DNA of 64,000 bases from Scilla litardierei (lineage: Eukaryota; Streptophyta; Magnoliopsida; Asparagales; Asparagaceae): contig CM061135.1 in the NCBI GenBank assembly GCA_030789695.1, forward strand, positions 111,174,301-111,238,300, in the 5' to 3' direction. The position numbers were made by a program, and so were the translations under genes. Shown here piece by piece: positions 10,216 through 22,273 of this stretch. Under the pieces are notes generated by a model. It was given only the letters and a program-made list of their open reading frames with translations, ran no database searches and was not told the DNA's origin. Positions within the stretch are counted from its first letter, which is position 1; every line of letters begins with the position of its first letter.

Positions 10216-12809
10216 CTATTTGTACTTTATTGAACATGCATCAAGCGGTTGGCCATATATAAGAAATCTTTTCCAAGACACCTATCTAAAACTTAATTAT
10301 TCTGATAAAATTAAGAAATATCATTATTTTCTCAATCGATTGATCCAACATAAGTCCTTAAGGGCGAAGCCACAACAAGCCTTGAAGGACAAATCAAAAC
10401 TTGCCTGGTAAGGTTAAACCACATCAAGCGTCGAATAGCAAAATCAAAATGTATCCTACAAAACCAAGCCAAAATTTTCCACGTAAGGTGAACGTGTCCC
10501 ATAGAGTGAAAACCAATATGTGCCATGTAGGATGAAATTAAAATGTGCATCAAGAGGCAAACATCAAATCATGGCCCAAAAGGCAAAAACACAAAAAGTC
10601 ATCAAATGGAAAATTAAATACTTAAAGAGACTCACAAAATCATTACTTAAACGGTGTCCAATTTGGATGGGATCAACCCTTTTGCACCATCTTCGATAGT
10701 TAGTCATCTTACCTTTCTATTCATCTTCAACCTTTGAAACTTTAAGGTTCCAACCTAATTCGATCAACGTACTTGTTGGACATGCCCATCACATGCCTCA
10801 CATTTAAGATTCACACTCAGAAGATCCAATTGGATATGCTTCGATTGTTGTGCTTGATAATCCATACATGTTCAGAATTTATGAACCAATGATGTCAGCC
10901 ATGCCTAATCCTAACAATATCATTACATGGTGCGAAATCGATGGTGGATGCTTTGTTAAACATGCCTTGGGTAGAAAATTCCCACCATCCTGTTCACTCT
11001 TCCAGACTAATATCCAGCCAATAGTTATGGGGACACCATCTTTTCCATTAACCTCTTTTAGGAGCAAAATTTCCTTTTTTTCCTTATTCTTATGTTGTGG
11101 CCCTTTTTTACTAGTTCATTGCAAGGTTTAGTGTCAGATCATGCCATTAGTACCATTCACTGTGTAAGTCTACATGGCTGGGAGTTCTAATCAAATTAGA
11201 ATGGCAAAAGTGGTAAATTTCAAAAATTTAAGTCCTAGCGTAAAAACAAAAACTACAGAATACCCACATTATAATTAATAAATAAAGATCATAACTTTGT
11301 GTGAATATTCTCACGTGAATCTGCTCTCCAAAATTTTAGTGAAAATATGTGATCTCCTCAAAATCTAGTGAGATAGAAATTTCACCTTAATGAAAAAATC
11401 CCTTAGGATCCACGAGCTCCAAAATTAACCTTGAACTTAGTCTTAAACGTTATTAGCGTTTGATAGAAAGAAAAGGAAATTTTTTCTTTTGGATGGAAAA
11501 ATTCTACCTTGCTTTCAAGTTATTTTTTTCTCTAAATTTTTGGATGCATTTTAGAAGAATAGACTGAGACTTTATACAATGCTAGAATTACAATAGTTGT
11601 TTAATCATATTAGATGTGAGACTAAAAGAAAAATTCCAAGAAAACCCCATAGCTTTAGGTGTTCTAGTTTGAGTCATACTCTATTAAGAAAAATTTGCTC
11701 CCCGGATCACAAATCAAATCCTATTTTTGTTTTTTTTCTTATCTCAATACAACATATTGCAGCATAAAATTTGAAATAATATAATATACATAAAACAACA
11801 AACTTATGCATGGGGCTAGGCGGCACCTTAATATGGATGATGCCTATCTCTTTTTGAACGACAACTCTAGCGATTAGTGTATTGTCTTTCAGTCGGAGAT
11901 TCATCAACAAACATGAGTTATGAGGAGACCAGTATGGCTCCTGACCTAAAACACTATGCCAATCAAATCATATCTCAACAGTTGCAAATTGCCAAGGCAG
12001 TAAATACTTGCGTAATATTTAGATATAACATACCTGATCGTGTAAGAAACTGACTTATATATACAAACTCTAGGGGTATTCCCATAAATACCTGATAAAC
12101 ACCAACTACCTTTACATTCTGTATTAATCCTGATTGAACTATTGTTTTAGATCGGTCAGTGCCATCCACGATAGGCCAAAGCCTGCTTTTGCCTAAATAG
12201 GCTCAAATTACCTTCCTATTTGGGCCGCAATCCATGAGTGTATTTTGCATGGACCTTCACCTCCAATCCAGTATAATACATCATGTGATGGACCAAAGCC
12301 CATCTAAACAGCTCGAAGACTGCTTTACAGTGAGTTTCCACCCTATCATGCCTATCCGGATACCTATGCATAAGTCAACAATTTAATAAACACGACGTAT
12401 GTCCTCGGTAATGTAATAAATAACATTCACGTTCTCAACCATTTAATAATTATTGTTTACGTCCCGACAATTCCAATAATATAATTAAAATTTTGTAGGG
12501 ATCTAAAACGAGTATCATACTCCATAAATTAATATAATAATAATAATAATAATATAGTTAAGCATATGACTGAGAAGTTTGTTACTTCTTATGCTTTAAT
12601 GATACACAACTCTCGATATGCAAGGTTATGCAGAAGTGAACAGGTTTACAGTCGGATCTAAAACGAGTATCAATCTTAAATAAATCCAATCATTGATAAG
12701 AAGAGCATGAAAACATGCTAATACAACACACACTTGTATAATTAGAAGAAAGCTAACATGAGCCACTATGAAACGATGAAGTGCTATAGGCTTGGGTAAG
12801 TAAAGCGGC
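10216..12809. other. Unassigned AT-rich intergenic DNA
   Basis: I recognise no gene, terminal repeats or domain. It includes an (AAT)n microsatellite at 12534-12556 and two copies of a 19-base word, GGATCTAAAACGAGTATCA, near 12499 and 12655. It is the older DNA into which C3 inserted. Confidence 0.6.
12534..12556. repeat. (AAT)n microsatellite
   Basis: Seven or so consecutive AAT units in AT-rich sequence. Confidence 0.85.
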
Positions 12810-13497
12810 TGTTGGAGTTAATTCAGACTGAAGTGTGTTTGGCTGTTCAATATGTGTGTCCAGCCAGCTTCATAAGTATGTCCAAGTTGTGAACAAGTGT
12901 GTACAGCCTTAAAGCTAAGTATGTCCAAGATGTAAACAAGTGTGTACAGCCTTAAAGTCAAGTATGTCCAAGTTGTGAACAAGTATGTTCAGCTGCTGAA
13001 GAAAATGAGATCAGTTGTATGCAAAGTAATTATGTACTCTGAGAAAGAAAGTTCCTTGAGATTTGTGTATTTGATCTAGTGTAGTAAATGCTTGTACTAG
13101 TTGATGTAAGCTCTTGACAGAGCATTGTTGTAGAAGTGAAAGAATGATGTATATGTAATTAAAAAAAAGAAGAGAGATCTCTGAGATCAAGACCATCAAA
13201 AAATATCCAAGAAGAAGAAGAAGAAGAGCTTCAGCTTTGCCTGAAATTCATATGAAAAATTCCTGAAAAATATCGTTCTTCCTCATTCTGAAAATTTGTG
13301 TTAACAGTTTTGTGTACACACTTATAGTGTATTGTGTGCACACATAATTGCTTGTCTGTACGCAGATATAATGTAACTGGAACACAGTTATTCCAGTTTC
13401 CTACACACTATAGTTTTCACAGATTCTTCTCTGTTTTCTACTCCTCCCCTCAAAAGATCATGTCTTTGGGTGCTGAGCTTTGCCTCAACATCCATCA
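12810..13497 (+). mobile_element. 5' LTR of C3
   Basis: It starts TGTTGGAGTTAATTC and ends near TCCATCA, two or three bases before the primer site at 13501. It contains a three-unit repeat of about 54 bp and an (AAG)n tract at about 13208. The exact 3' boundary is uncertain by a few bases because the two LTRs diverge there. Confidence 0.88.
12862..12995 (+). repeat. Three ~54-bp tandem units in the C3 LTR
   Basis: Units contain AAGTATGTCCAAGTTGTGAA, then CAAGTGTGTACAGCC and TTAAAG, repeated almost three times. The same array is in the 3' LTR (about 17789-17910), so it predates insertion. It lies in the presumed U3 and may hold promoter sites. Confidence 0.8.
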
Positions 13498-13500
13498 CAG

Positions 13501-13512
13501 TGGTATCAGAGC
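13501..13512 (+). other. Primer-binding site (initiator tRNA-Met) of C3
   Basis: TGGTATCAGAGC follows the 5' LTR directly, the same primer type as C1. Confidence 0.95.
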
Positions 13513-13533
13513 ATCTCAGGTTGATAGTAAGCC

Positions 13534-16500
13534 ATGGATTCTGATCGATCATTTCTTTCTCATCTTCCGATCTTGAGCAACAAGGAGAATAAGATCAACT
13601 ACCAATATTGGAGCATCAAGATGAAAACTTTCTTCATTTCCAAATATGTGTGGGAGCATGTAGAAGACGGTGTTGCTGATTTGGCAGATGGAGCCACAAC
13701 AGCTCAAAAAAATGCTTATAAAGAGAAGATCAAGAAGGATGCTAAAGCTCTCTACTGGATTCAGCAAGCTGTGGATGAGACTATCTTTCCCAAAATAATG
13801 AATAATTCAAGATCTAAAGAAGCTTGAGATATTTTGAAGAAGGAGTTCCTTGGATCTGCAAAGGTAATCAATGTAAAGCTTCAAAACTTGAGAAAAGATT
13901 TTGAAAATATGAAAATGAAGCCATCTGAATCTATACAAGACTTCTTTTCAAGGATCACAACTATTGTTAACTAAATGAGATCATTGGGTTAAGATCTTGT
14001 TGAGCAAACAGTAGTAGAGAAAGTTTTGAGAAGATTGACACCAAAATTTGATTTTGTAGCAGCAGCAATTAAGGAATCAAAAGACCTCTCTGTTTTTACA
14101 ACAAGTGAGTTACTTGGCTCACTTTCTGTTCATGTGGATAGACTCAAGAGAGGCAAGGATGATGAATGAATGAACCAAGCCTTTCACTCAAAAGTGACAC
14201 TAAGTTCACCAGTTCGCAATGACGGACCCTTTGGTGGTTGCCAGATATCATGGCTCAAATAACTTCAGAGGAGGAAGAGGAAGAAGTAATTGGAGAGGTG
14301 AAAGAACTGGTAGACAACAAATGTATCAGTCTTGATCAGAAGTTCAAAACAGATATAAGCCCAAAGAACCCATGATGAAAGGGTGCTCTCATTGTGGAAG
14401 AACTGGCCACAAAATTGAAAACTATTGGTTTAAAAACAATACAGCTCCAAAGTGCTGTAAATGTCAGAAGTATGGACATTATGAGAAGGATTGCAGAGAA
14501 AACAGAGGAAATGAGCAAGCTAGCAGATAAAACAAGGGAAAGAAGCAAGTCAACTATGTGGAAGAAGAAGCTCGCAAAGTTGATAACTTGCTCATGTCAA
14601 AATTTGATGATGTTCCCGTCAACAACTCCTTCACTTGGTATCTTGATAGTGGTCACAGCAATCACATGACAAGTAAGCAAGATTTATTCATCAATTTTGA
14701 ACCTATTACTGCTAGAGATGTAAGACCCAACAATGATAAGAAAGCTAGTGTAGAAGGAATTGGTGATATTGTTGTGCTTACTAATCAAGGGAGAAAATCA
14801 ATTAAAGATGTGTAGTATGTGTCTGATCTAAAAATAATTTGATAAGTGTTGGTCAATTAGTGAAGAATGGCCTTTGTGCTACGTTTGATGAAGATCAATG
14901 CATGATATACAATAAGAAGAAGAGGAAACTTGTTTGTTTGAGTAAAATGACAAATAACACGAAGTTTCCTGTTATGTTTGCTGCTTCTAACAATACCAAC
15001 TTTCTAAGCACCATAATTGAAGATGACTTAGAACTTTCGCATAAAAGATTTAGTCATTTCAATGTGACTGGCTTAGTTGAATTATCTGAGAAGAAGCTGG
15101 TGTATGGTTTGCCATCACTAAAGCAAGTTAAAGGGAAGCACGAATGTGAAGCTTGTATTTTAGGCAAGCAATATAAGAAGAAAGCCACTTCACACTCAAA
15201 TTGGAGAGCTTCAAGACCATTGGAATTGGTTCATACTGACCTATGTGGCTCAATGTCTGTTAATTCCCTTGGTGGTTCAAAATACTTTAGGATAGTAAGT
15301 GGCTGATTTCAGTAGAAACTGCTGGATTTATTTCCATGCAGAAAAGTCTCAAGCCTTGTGTTTCTTCAAAAAGTTTAAATATGAAGCTGAAGGGAAGTTG
15401 ACATGTAAAATTGGCACTCTCAGATCAGATAGAGGTGGAGAATTCTGCAGGAGAGAGTTTAATGCTTTTTGTGAAGAAAATGGCATAAGGAGACAATTGA
15501 CAACTAGTTACACACTTGATCAAAATGGTGTTGCGGAAAAGAAGAACATGTTGATTATGGAGTTAGCAAGGAGTGCTATGAAGGATAAGAAGATGCCTCT
15601 TGAGTTTTGGGCAGAAGCATGTGCAACAACTATATTTGTCATAAACAGAAGTCCCACTTCAGCTTTGAAGAATAAGACTCCTTCTGAAGCACTTAATGGA
15701 GACAAGCCTAAAGTTACTAACATGAAGGTGTTTGGTTGCAAAGCATATGCGTTGAAGCCTGCCAATGCAAGAGGAAAGCTTGATGATAAAAGTAGGAAGG
15801 GAATATTTATAGGCTATAGCATTGAATCCAAAGCATATAAAACTTATGATCCAAATACAAGAAGTATGGTTACTAGCAAAGATGTGGAGTTCATTGAAAC
15901 TGAAGCATGAGAATGGAATGGAAAGGAACCAACTGTGGCAGACTACAACAGGTTGGAAGTGGATGCATTGCCTGAAGCAGATCAGCCAGATACAAATCAT
16001 AGCTCAAGTACCACAAATCACAGTTCACATGCAACAAATCACAGTTCAGATGCTACAACTAGTTGTCCACATGCTAGTAGTTCCAGCTGCAATTCCTTAA
16101 ATTCTCCAAGTGAAAATCAGAATGTGAGAACAAGATTATTGGGAGATATCTATAATGAGACTTATGAACATTTGCTTGTTTTACTACATAACTTGCAGAA
16201 TTTACTGAAGCTTGTACTGAAGATGAATGGAGGACATCCATGCAAGAGGAGATTAATGCCATTGAGAAGAACAAAACATGGAGCTTGTGTGAGCTACCAT
16301 AATGAAAGAAGGCAGTGGATGTTAAGTGGTTGTATGACTAAATACAACACTGATGGCTCCATAAACAAGTAGCAAGGCTTGTGGCTAGAGGATTCACTCA
16401 TGTCTATGGAGAAGATTATGAAGATACTTTTGCACCAGTGGCCAGATATGAAACTATAAGAACCTTACTTGCAGTTTTAGCCTCTAAAGGATGGGAAGTT

Positions 16501-17716
16501 AGACAACTGGATGTGAAATCAACATTTCTAAATGGTGCATTACAGGAAGAAATTTATGTGAAATATCCTCCAGGATTTGTTAAAGAAAATCAGAGCTCAA
16601 AAGTTTATAAACTTCACACGGCCCTCTATGGATTGAAGCAAGCACCTAGAGCATGGTACCAAAGAATACATGAAATCCTGATCAAACAAGGCTATACAAG
16701 GAGTGATTCTGAAGCTACACTCAATGTCAAGTCAGAAAATGGTAATTTTCTAGCTTTATGTCTCTATGTGGATGTCATTATTTATACTAGTAATGAAGAG
16801 TCTTGACTTGACAAATTTAAAAGACAAATGGAGCATGAATTTGAAATGAGTGATTTAGGAAAGCTGCATTACTTCTTGGGACTAGAAACCAAACAAACAG
16901 AGCATGGAATACATATGTCTCAGCAGAAGTATGCTCAATCTATGCTGAATAGACTTAAAAATGGCAAATTGCAAATTTGTGGAAACTCCTTTCAATGACA
17001 AAGAAAAACTTGTAGTATATAAGTCTATTGCTGGAGTAAATGAGAAGCATTTCAGAAGTATAGTGGGAGGTTTGATGTATTTGGCACATACAAGACCAGA
17101 TCTGTCATATGCTGTAAATCAATTGGCAAGAGTTATGCATAAGCCTAATGAGATTCACATGACAGCAGCCAAAAGAGTGCTGAGATATATTGCAAGAACA
17201 AAAGAACTTGGTCTGTTTTATGGCAGAGATGAAGCTTGCAAGCTGATAGCATATTCAGACAGTGATTGGGGAAGCAGTGAAGAGGGCAGAAGGAGTTTGA
17301 CAGGATACACATTATTACTGGGAAAATCATGTATCACGTGGGGCACCAAAAGACAGAATTCAGTTGCTCTCTCCACAATAGAAGCTGAGTATATAGCCTT
17401 GTCCTATACATCATGCCAAGTAGTATGGATGAAGAAAATTCTGAAAGATCTGAAGCAAGATCAAGATGAAGGTACTGTTATGTTTTGTGATAACAAGTCT
17501 ACAATCCATCTTGCAAAGAATTTCATCAATCAAGGAAGAACCAAGCATATTAATACAAGGTATCACTTCATAAGAGAATTGGTTTCTGAAAAATCTATTG
17601 TGCTTCAGCATTGCAAATTACTTGATCAACTAGCTGATGGGTTTACAAAAGCTTTGGACATCAAACAATTCATCAAATTCAGAAATGAGCTTGGGCTTAG
17701 ACCCAGTCTGAATTAA
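13534..17716 (+). pseudogene. Decayed copia gag-pol of C3
   Basis: Domains are in copia order but split by stops and shifts. Gag starts at 13534 (MDSDRSFLSHLP) with a stop at 13825. Two CCHC knuckles (CSHCGRTGHKIENY, CCKCQKYGHYEKDC) lie near 14380-14500; the first has lost its final Cys. Protease WYLDSGHSNHMT is near 14636, with Ala of the usual DSGA replaced by His. Integrase runs 15040-15900 with VHTDLCG, LRSDRGGEF and NGVAEKKN, interrupted near 15296. RT is at 16381-16806, with the YVDD box as YVDV followed by a stop at 16804. RNase H at 16961-17716 is fairly intact (LSTIEAEYIALS, DNKSTIHLAKN). Pieces lie in at least two frames (14558, 15299 and 16961 share one; 14839 and 16381 another). 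It cannot encode active enzymes. Confidence 0.92.
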
Positions 17717-17726
17717 AGGGAGAATA
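17714..17726 (+). other. Polypurine tract of C3
   Basis: AAAGGGAGAATA-like purine run just before the 3' LTR TG at 17727 and after the pol stop. Confidence 0.75.
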
Positions 17727-18413
17727 TGTTGGAGTTAATTCAGACAGAAGTGTGTTTGGCTGTTCAATATGTGTGTCCAGCCAGTTTCATAAGTATGTCC
17801 AAGTTGTGAACACGTGTGTACAACCTTAAAACTAAGTATGTCCAAGATGTGAACACGTGTGTACATCTTTAAAGTCAAGTATGTCCAAGTTGTGAATAAG
17901 TATGTTCAGCTGCTGAAGAAAAGGAGATCAATTGTATGCAAAGTAATTGTATACTCTGAGAAATCAAGTCACTTGAGATTTGTGTATTTGGTCTAGGGTA
18001 GTAAATGCTTGTACTAGTTGATGTAAGCTCTTGACAGTGCATGGTTGTAAAAGTGAAAGAATGATGTATATGTAATTTAAAAAAAGAAGAGAGATCTCTG
18101 AGATCAAGACCATCAAAAAATATCCAAGAAGAAGAAGAAGAAGAGTTTCAGCTTTGCCTGAAATTCAAATGAAAAATTTCTGAAAAAATCGTTCTTCCTT
18201 ATTCTGAAAATTTGTGTTCACAGTTTTGTGTACACACTTATAGTGTATTGTGTACACACATAATTGCTTGTCGGTACATAGATATAGTGTAACTGGAACA
18301 CAGTTATTCCAGTTTCCTGCACACTATAGTTTTCACAGATTCTTCTCTGTTTTTATCCTCCTTCCCTAAAAAGATCTTGTCAATGGCGCTGAGCTTTGCT
18401 TCAACGTCCATCA
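17727..18413 (+). mobile_element. 3' LTR of C3
   Basis: It starts TGTTGGAGTTAATTC like the 5' copy and ends near TCCATCA. Differences from the 5' LTR are mostly transitions. Confidence 0.88.
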
Positions 18414-20166
18414 ACGACTGCCATCAGCCAATAAATATGCCCGACGATGTCATTGTCTACGATCGAATGGGACCCTCGCTAATAATCAACTTTGTCTTTG
18501 GTCCGACCGGCATACGATCAACAACGAGGGAAACGTGGGATTGCGATCTGTCAGAATTCGTGGTAGGGAATTAATTAAGTATTGGCCCCGTGGAGCGCAT
18601 TGAAAGGAACCATGCACCAACTAGTTTCGTATGTGAAATGCTACGTTCACTTGTTCAGGATCACGAAAAAGTCTAACAAGCCACCTTCATAGTTTCCTTA
18701 TATTTGAATGGTATGGGGACATGCAACATATTGGATGGAAACAGACAATCAAATGTGCGGCATTGAACACTGTATGAGAATTAAAGACCAATTTTTTTGA
18801 ATACCCAAACCATAAAAAAATAATACACGGCTCCTTTTATTTTTATTCTGGAGATAAGCCACCAACTAAGTTAACAGTTTATGAAGAGTTAATCTTATGC
18901 AATCAGCCAGATTCAGTAATTTTTCCCAGCTTATATTTGTACTTCTCTATAAGAAGAGGAAGCCCTTCTTTGGACGTCCCTTTCACGCCCAATCTTTTTA
19001 CATATTATTAATCACACAAGGCTTTAATCTTGATCATAAGTATGTGCTAATATGGTTCTTGTGGATGGATGGGTTTTGGCCAACAGTAATGTGGGCTGAC
19101 TCGGACGCCTCTGATGAAGTGGACCCTCGTCAGCCGTGGTGATTGGGACCCATGGTGATTGGAACCCGGGTCAGAGAGAGCCAAGTTTGAGCTACCGGGC
19201 AGAAGCTCGTCCTAACTCTGGGTTGATCTGAGCGACTTGACGAGCTGCTGGCTGGGACGTTCCACGAGCTATCCGCAGCACAGTCAATCGTGAGGGGGAT
19301 CGGATTTGGGTTTCGACCCAAATCCCCTCCAATGCTTGAGTCAGTATTGGACTGAAGATGACTAGTGGGCAGCGGGATTGACATAATGGGATATCGACCG
19401 ATTGATGTCGCTCCGAGTTACTGAGGAAAAAAATGAAAGTGGAAAGTAAGTGAGAAGTAATTAGAGTACCTAGTATTCAGTACATCTGAAGTGCCCCCCT
19501 GTCCTGTCGTCTTTTGGACTATTTCTAAGTGGAAGTATCCTTTCTGTGCCATTGGAGGATAATTGCTTGGCCATAACAGGGGCGCGATCATCCCTGAACA
19601 ATAGCTGTAACCGCCATCCCCTTACCCCCGCCATCAATAAGCCCGTTATTAACCGTCCCCTGAAGGTTCGGAAAGCTCAAAGGGCAGAATATGGCTTGGC
19701 TTTGATCGGGCAAGCGGGTAGCTTCCCTCTTTAGCTTCATGGGCTAAGTGGGCTGGTGCGTCTCTCTTGTGGGCTTCTTTATTCTAGCGAGAATATCTTC
19801 CTCCTATTCGGGGGCCGGCCCAATGATGTAACAATGGCCCCATCACTTGAACTCAAACGAAACGTCGGTTGAGGTCGAGTCATGCGATACCTTATTAATT
19901 GGACACGACAGTTGAGATGAGAGCATTCGATTTTAAGCGCCAAAACCTCCACTCCTTTGATTCGGCCGTTGCGTCAGCTCAAGTGTCGGGATACAGATGC
20001 ATATGGATTATCGACACGTGTCCTCAAATGCGTGGGTCGGTATTGATCGTAGTAGGATACCCTGACACCTAAATAAGAAAAAGGGGGAAAATGGGCGAAC
20101 TTTATGGTTTAGGCTTTTCAAAGAAAACCCTACGCTCCTCCATTGTTCCCCTTGAAAATTCTCTCC
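18414..20166. other. Unassigned DNA upstream of the PF04195 pseudogene
   Basis: No recognisable coding domain. The last 150 bases resemble a plant promoter and leader: AT-rich words near 20065, then AAACCCTACGCTCC and a C/T-rich stretch before the likely start at 20167. The rest may belong to an element carrying that gene, but I find no LTR pair. Confidence 0.45.
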
Positions 20167-21019
20167 ATGGCTTCATCTCCAATGTCCAGATACATTGAAG
20201 AAGTGAATGAAATGGAATGAGTGCAACTGGCTCTATCTCAGATGGTAGATCCCTCAGATGTGGCTGACATGTCAAAAATTGATCCTTCGGAACAGCTCAT
20301 GAGGAAAAAGAAGAACTTGGCCTTGATGCCTATCAGTGCGGAGGCCCCGGCGTCTCGCAAAGATAAAGGGAATCCTGTTGTGCCGAAGGGGGTTGCTAAC
20401 CAGGCCTTTAAAGTGTCAGATAACCAACATCAATCGCTCAAGAAGTCTTATGATCAATGTCCTTATCTGATTCGGATTCCCCTGCCTACCGATAGGGTCT
20501 GCTTCCCAGGACAATGTGAGGTTGGTGTATACACAAGGGCTTTCCAACTTGTACTCCTCTTTTCCATGCATCTTTTCATGTTCCATGTACCAAGCACGAT
20601 GTGGATTACCCTTTGTTAACTAATGCCGAATGCAGTGGCTAATCTGGTCGGCTTCATCGTGCTGTGTATGTTGAACGATGTGGAGCCAACTATGGCATCA
20701 TTCAACCATTTTTTTAAACTAATCCCCCCGACGTCTAGCGGCTGGTACCTTATCACCACCCGAAGAGGAAAACATTTGATCAAGGATATCCCTAGCTCCA
20801 ATCCAGGATGGAAGTAACAATTTGTATTCGTGGCATTCCCCGGCATGGCGGCCTTTCTCACTCAGTGGGGGCGTCCGAAACTTGCCACGAATGAAGAAAA
20901 ATCCCTCACTGAAGAAGGGAAGACCTCTGCCGCGTTTTTGTTAGAATTGTCGGAAAATGATAGATCAACGAAAAAGCTCTTGTCTGATAAGATATTATGG
21001 GGGACCGTATGGGCGGAAG

Positions 21020-21083
21020 GTAAAATTTTGACTAGTGCTCCGTCCGATCTTGTTCATCATTGACTCCTTTTCCTCTTTTGCAG
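21020..21083 (+). other. Predicted intron 1 of the PF04195 pseudogene
   Basis: The donor is GAAG|GTAAAA and the acceptor follows a T-rich tract (CTCTTTTGCAG|G). At 64 bp it is at the short end for plants. It contains an in-frame stop, so translation through it would terminate. Confidence 0.6.
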
Positions 21084-21764
21084 GCATGATTGGTCAAGAA
21101 TATCAAGTAGATCCCGATCTACAAGTGGCCCTTCAAGCTTGTCTTCAGGAGGTTGAAGGAAGCTTATCCCCACATCAGGTGATTCCCCCCAGAGACGCCT
21201 CAGGTAGAGCGGTTGAGGGCTTATTTCTGGTAGCTCATGGTATTCTTTAGTCAGGGTAACCTTCTAAAAGAGAAAACTTCGTCATACTTCCAAGGTTGAA
21301 AAGGCCAAAGCCAAGAAAAGAAGCGGAGAAGTAAGATCATTGTCATGAGCTCGAGTTCTTCAGGCCCAAACGTTGCTGCAGTTTCGACCTTGGCCCCTGA
21401 GCAACCTCGAGCCCCAACCACAGAGTTTCCTTTATGGGGTCTGACACCATCTCAAAGGACATGCCTTCATGAGGACTCATGGCCATTGGGTGGTCTCCTA
21501 CCTCAGGAACCAATGGTGGAGGACATTCCTCCAGAGTTTAGGTCGATCTTCTTGGAAGATAGGTTGCCTCAGACTTCGGTCGAATATTCTAAGGAGGGGC
21601 TCCATCAACCTACTTTCCTGGTGGGAGAGGGTGACTCAGCCTTCCTGAGTTATGGCACCGCTTCTTGGCTTGTCAAGAGTTCGACTCTTCTTCGGGATAG
21701 GGCCATACTAGAGAGAGTCGACCACGAGAGGTAGCCCGCTCATGTGGATCAACAAAATTTCCGA

Positions 21765-21830
21765 GTAAGTAATCTCCTTCGCTTTTGATCAATGTCGGAT
21801 ATCAGAGTTAATCTTCTTTTTTGCTCGTAG
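21765..21830 (+). other. Predicted intron 2 of the PF04195 pseudogene
   Basis: The donor is CCGA|GTAAGT, a strong plant donor, and the acceptor is TTTGCTCGTAG|GC after a pyrimidine-rich stretch. Length is 66 bp. Confidence 0.6.
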
Positions 21831-22273
21831 GCAGTCTTGGCTGCCACTGAGCTACATCGGTGTTCATTGGCGGTGGCTAATTATAAGGCCAATTTGGCCT
21901 ACAGAATGAGGTGGATGGCCACTGCCTAGAAAGCTATTGATGAAGCGAGGGTGAAGTTGAAGAGATCGAAACTTCGCAGGCTCAAATTCACCTCTCGTGT
22001 GAAAGATCTTGAGCAAGAATTAGTAGAGATCAAGGTGAAGTCCAAACACGAGGTGTCCCTCCAGAGGCAGATCCAACAATTACTTGAAGTGGCCGCCCTA
22101 AGGAGACAGATCGAGGAAAAGCTGCTTGAAAAGTTGCCTCAAGGAAATCGGTAGAGGAACAGCTGCTTAAAGAGGTTTTATCGAGGAAATTAGCCGAGGA
22201 GAGGCTGCTTGAAGAGGCCACCTCGAGGAGCCATGTCGAGGACCGAATGTTTGAAGGAGAAAAGAAGTGGGAG

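Larger units (their letters stand above)
12810..18413 (+). mobile_element. Full-length, decayed Ty1/copia element C3
   Basis: Two LTRs (12810-13497 and 17727-18413) bracket a tRNA-Met primer site, a broken gag-pol and a purine tract. By eye the LTRs differ at about 18 of the first 290 bases (roughly 6%), plus small indels, so the insertion is old. The flanking 5-mers are GCGGC (12805-12809) and ACGAC (18414-18418); they differ by two G-to-A changes and are plausibly a decayed target duplication. Confidence 0.93.
20167..22273 (+). pseudogene. PF04195 'gypsy-type transposon' domain protein, broken
   Basis: The likely start is 20167 (MASSPMSRYIEEVNEM), with in-frame stops at 20218, 20617 and 20815. 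The middle matches the plant PF04195 family: a CPYLIRIPLPTDRVCFP block, then LMPNAVANLVGFIVLC, VEPTMASFNHFF and GWYLITTR followed by an FVFV-type block. Two short introns with GT-AG ends fit at 21020-21083 and 21765-21830; removing them keeps the family layout. The C-terminal part from about 21950 is a charged coiled coil with repeated QIEEKLLE-type heptads, in which a frameshift occurs near 22150. The family is found in plant transposon-associated genes of unknown role. The gene is cut by the LTR-like unit starting at 22274. Confidence is good for the family, low for exact exon limits. Confidence 0.75.
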
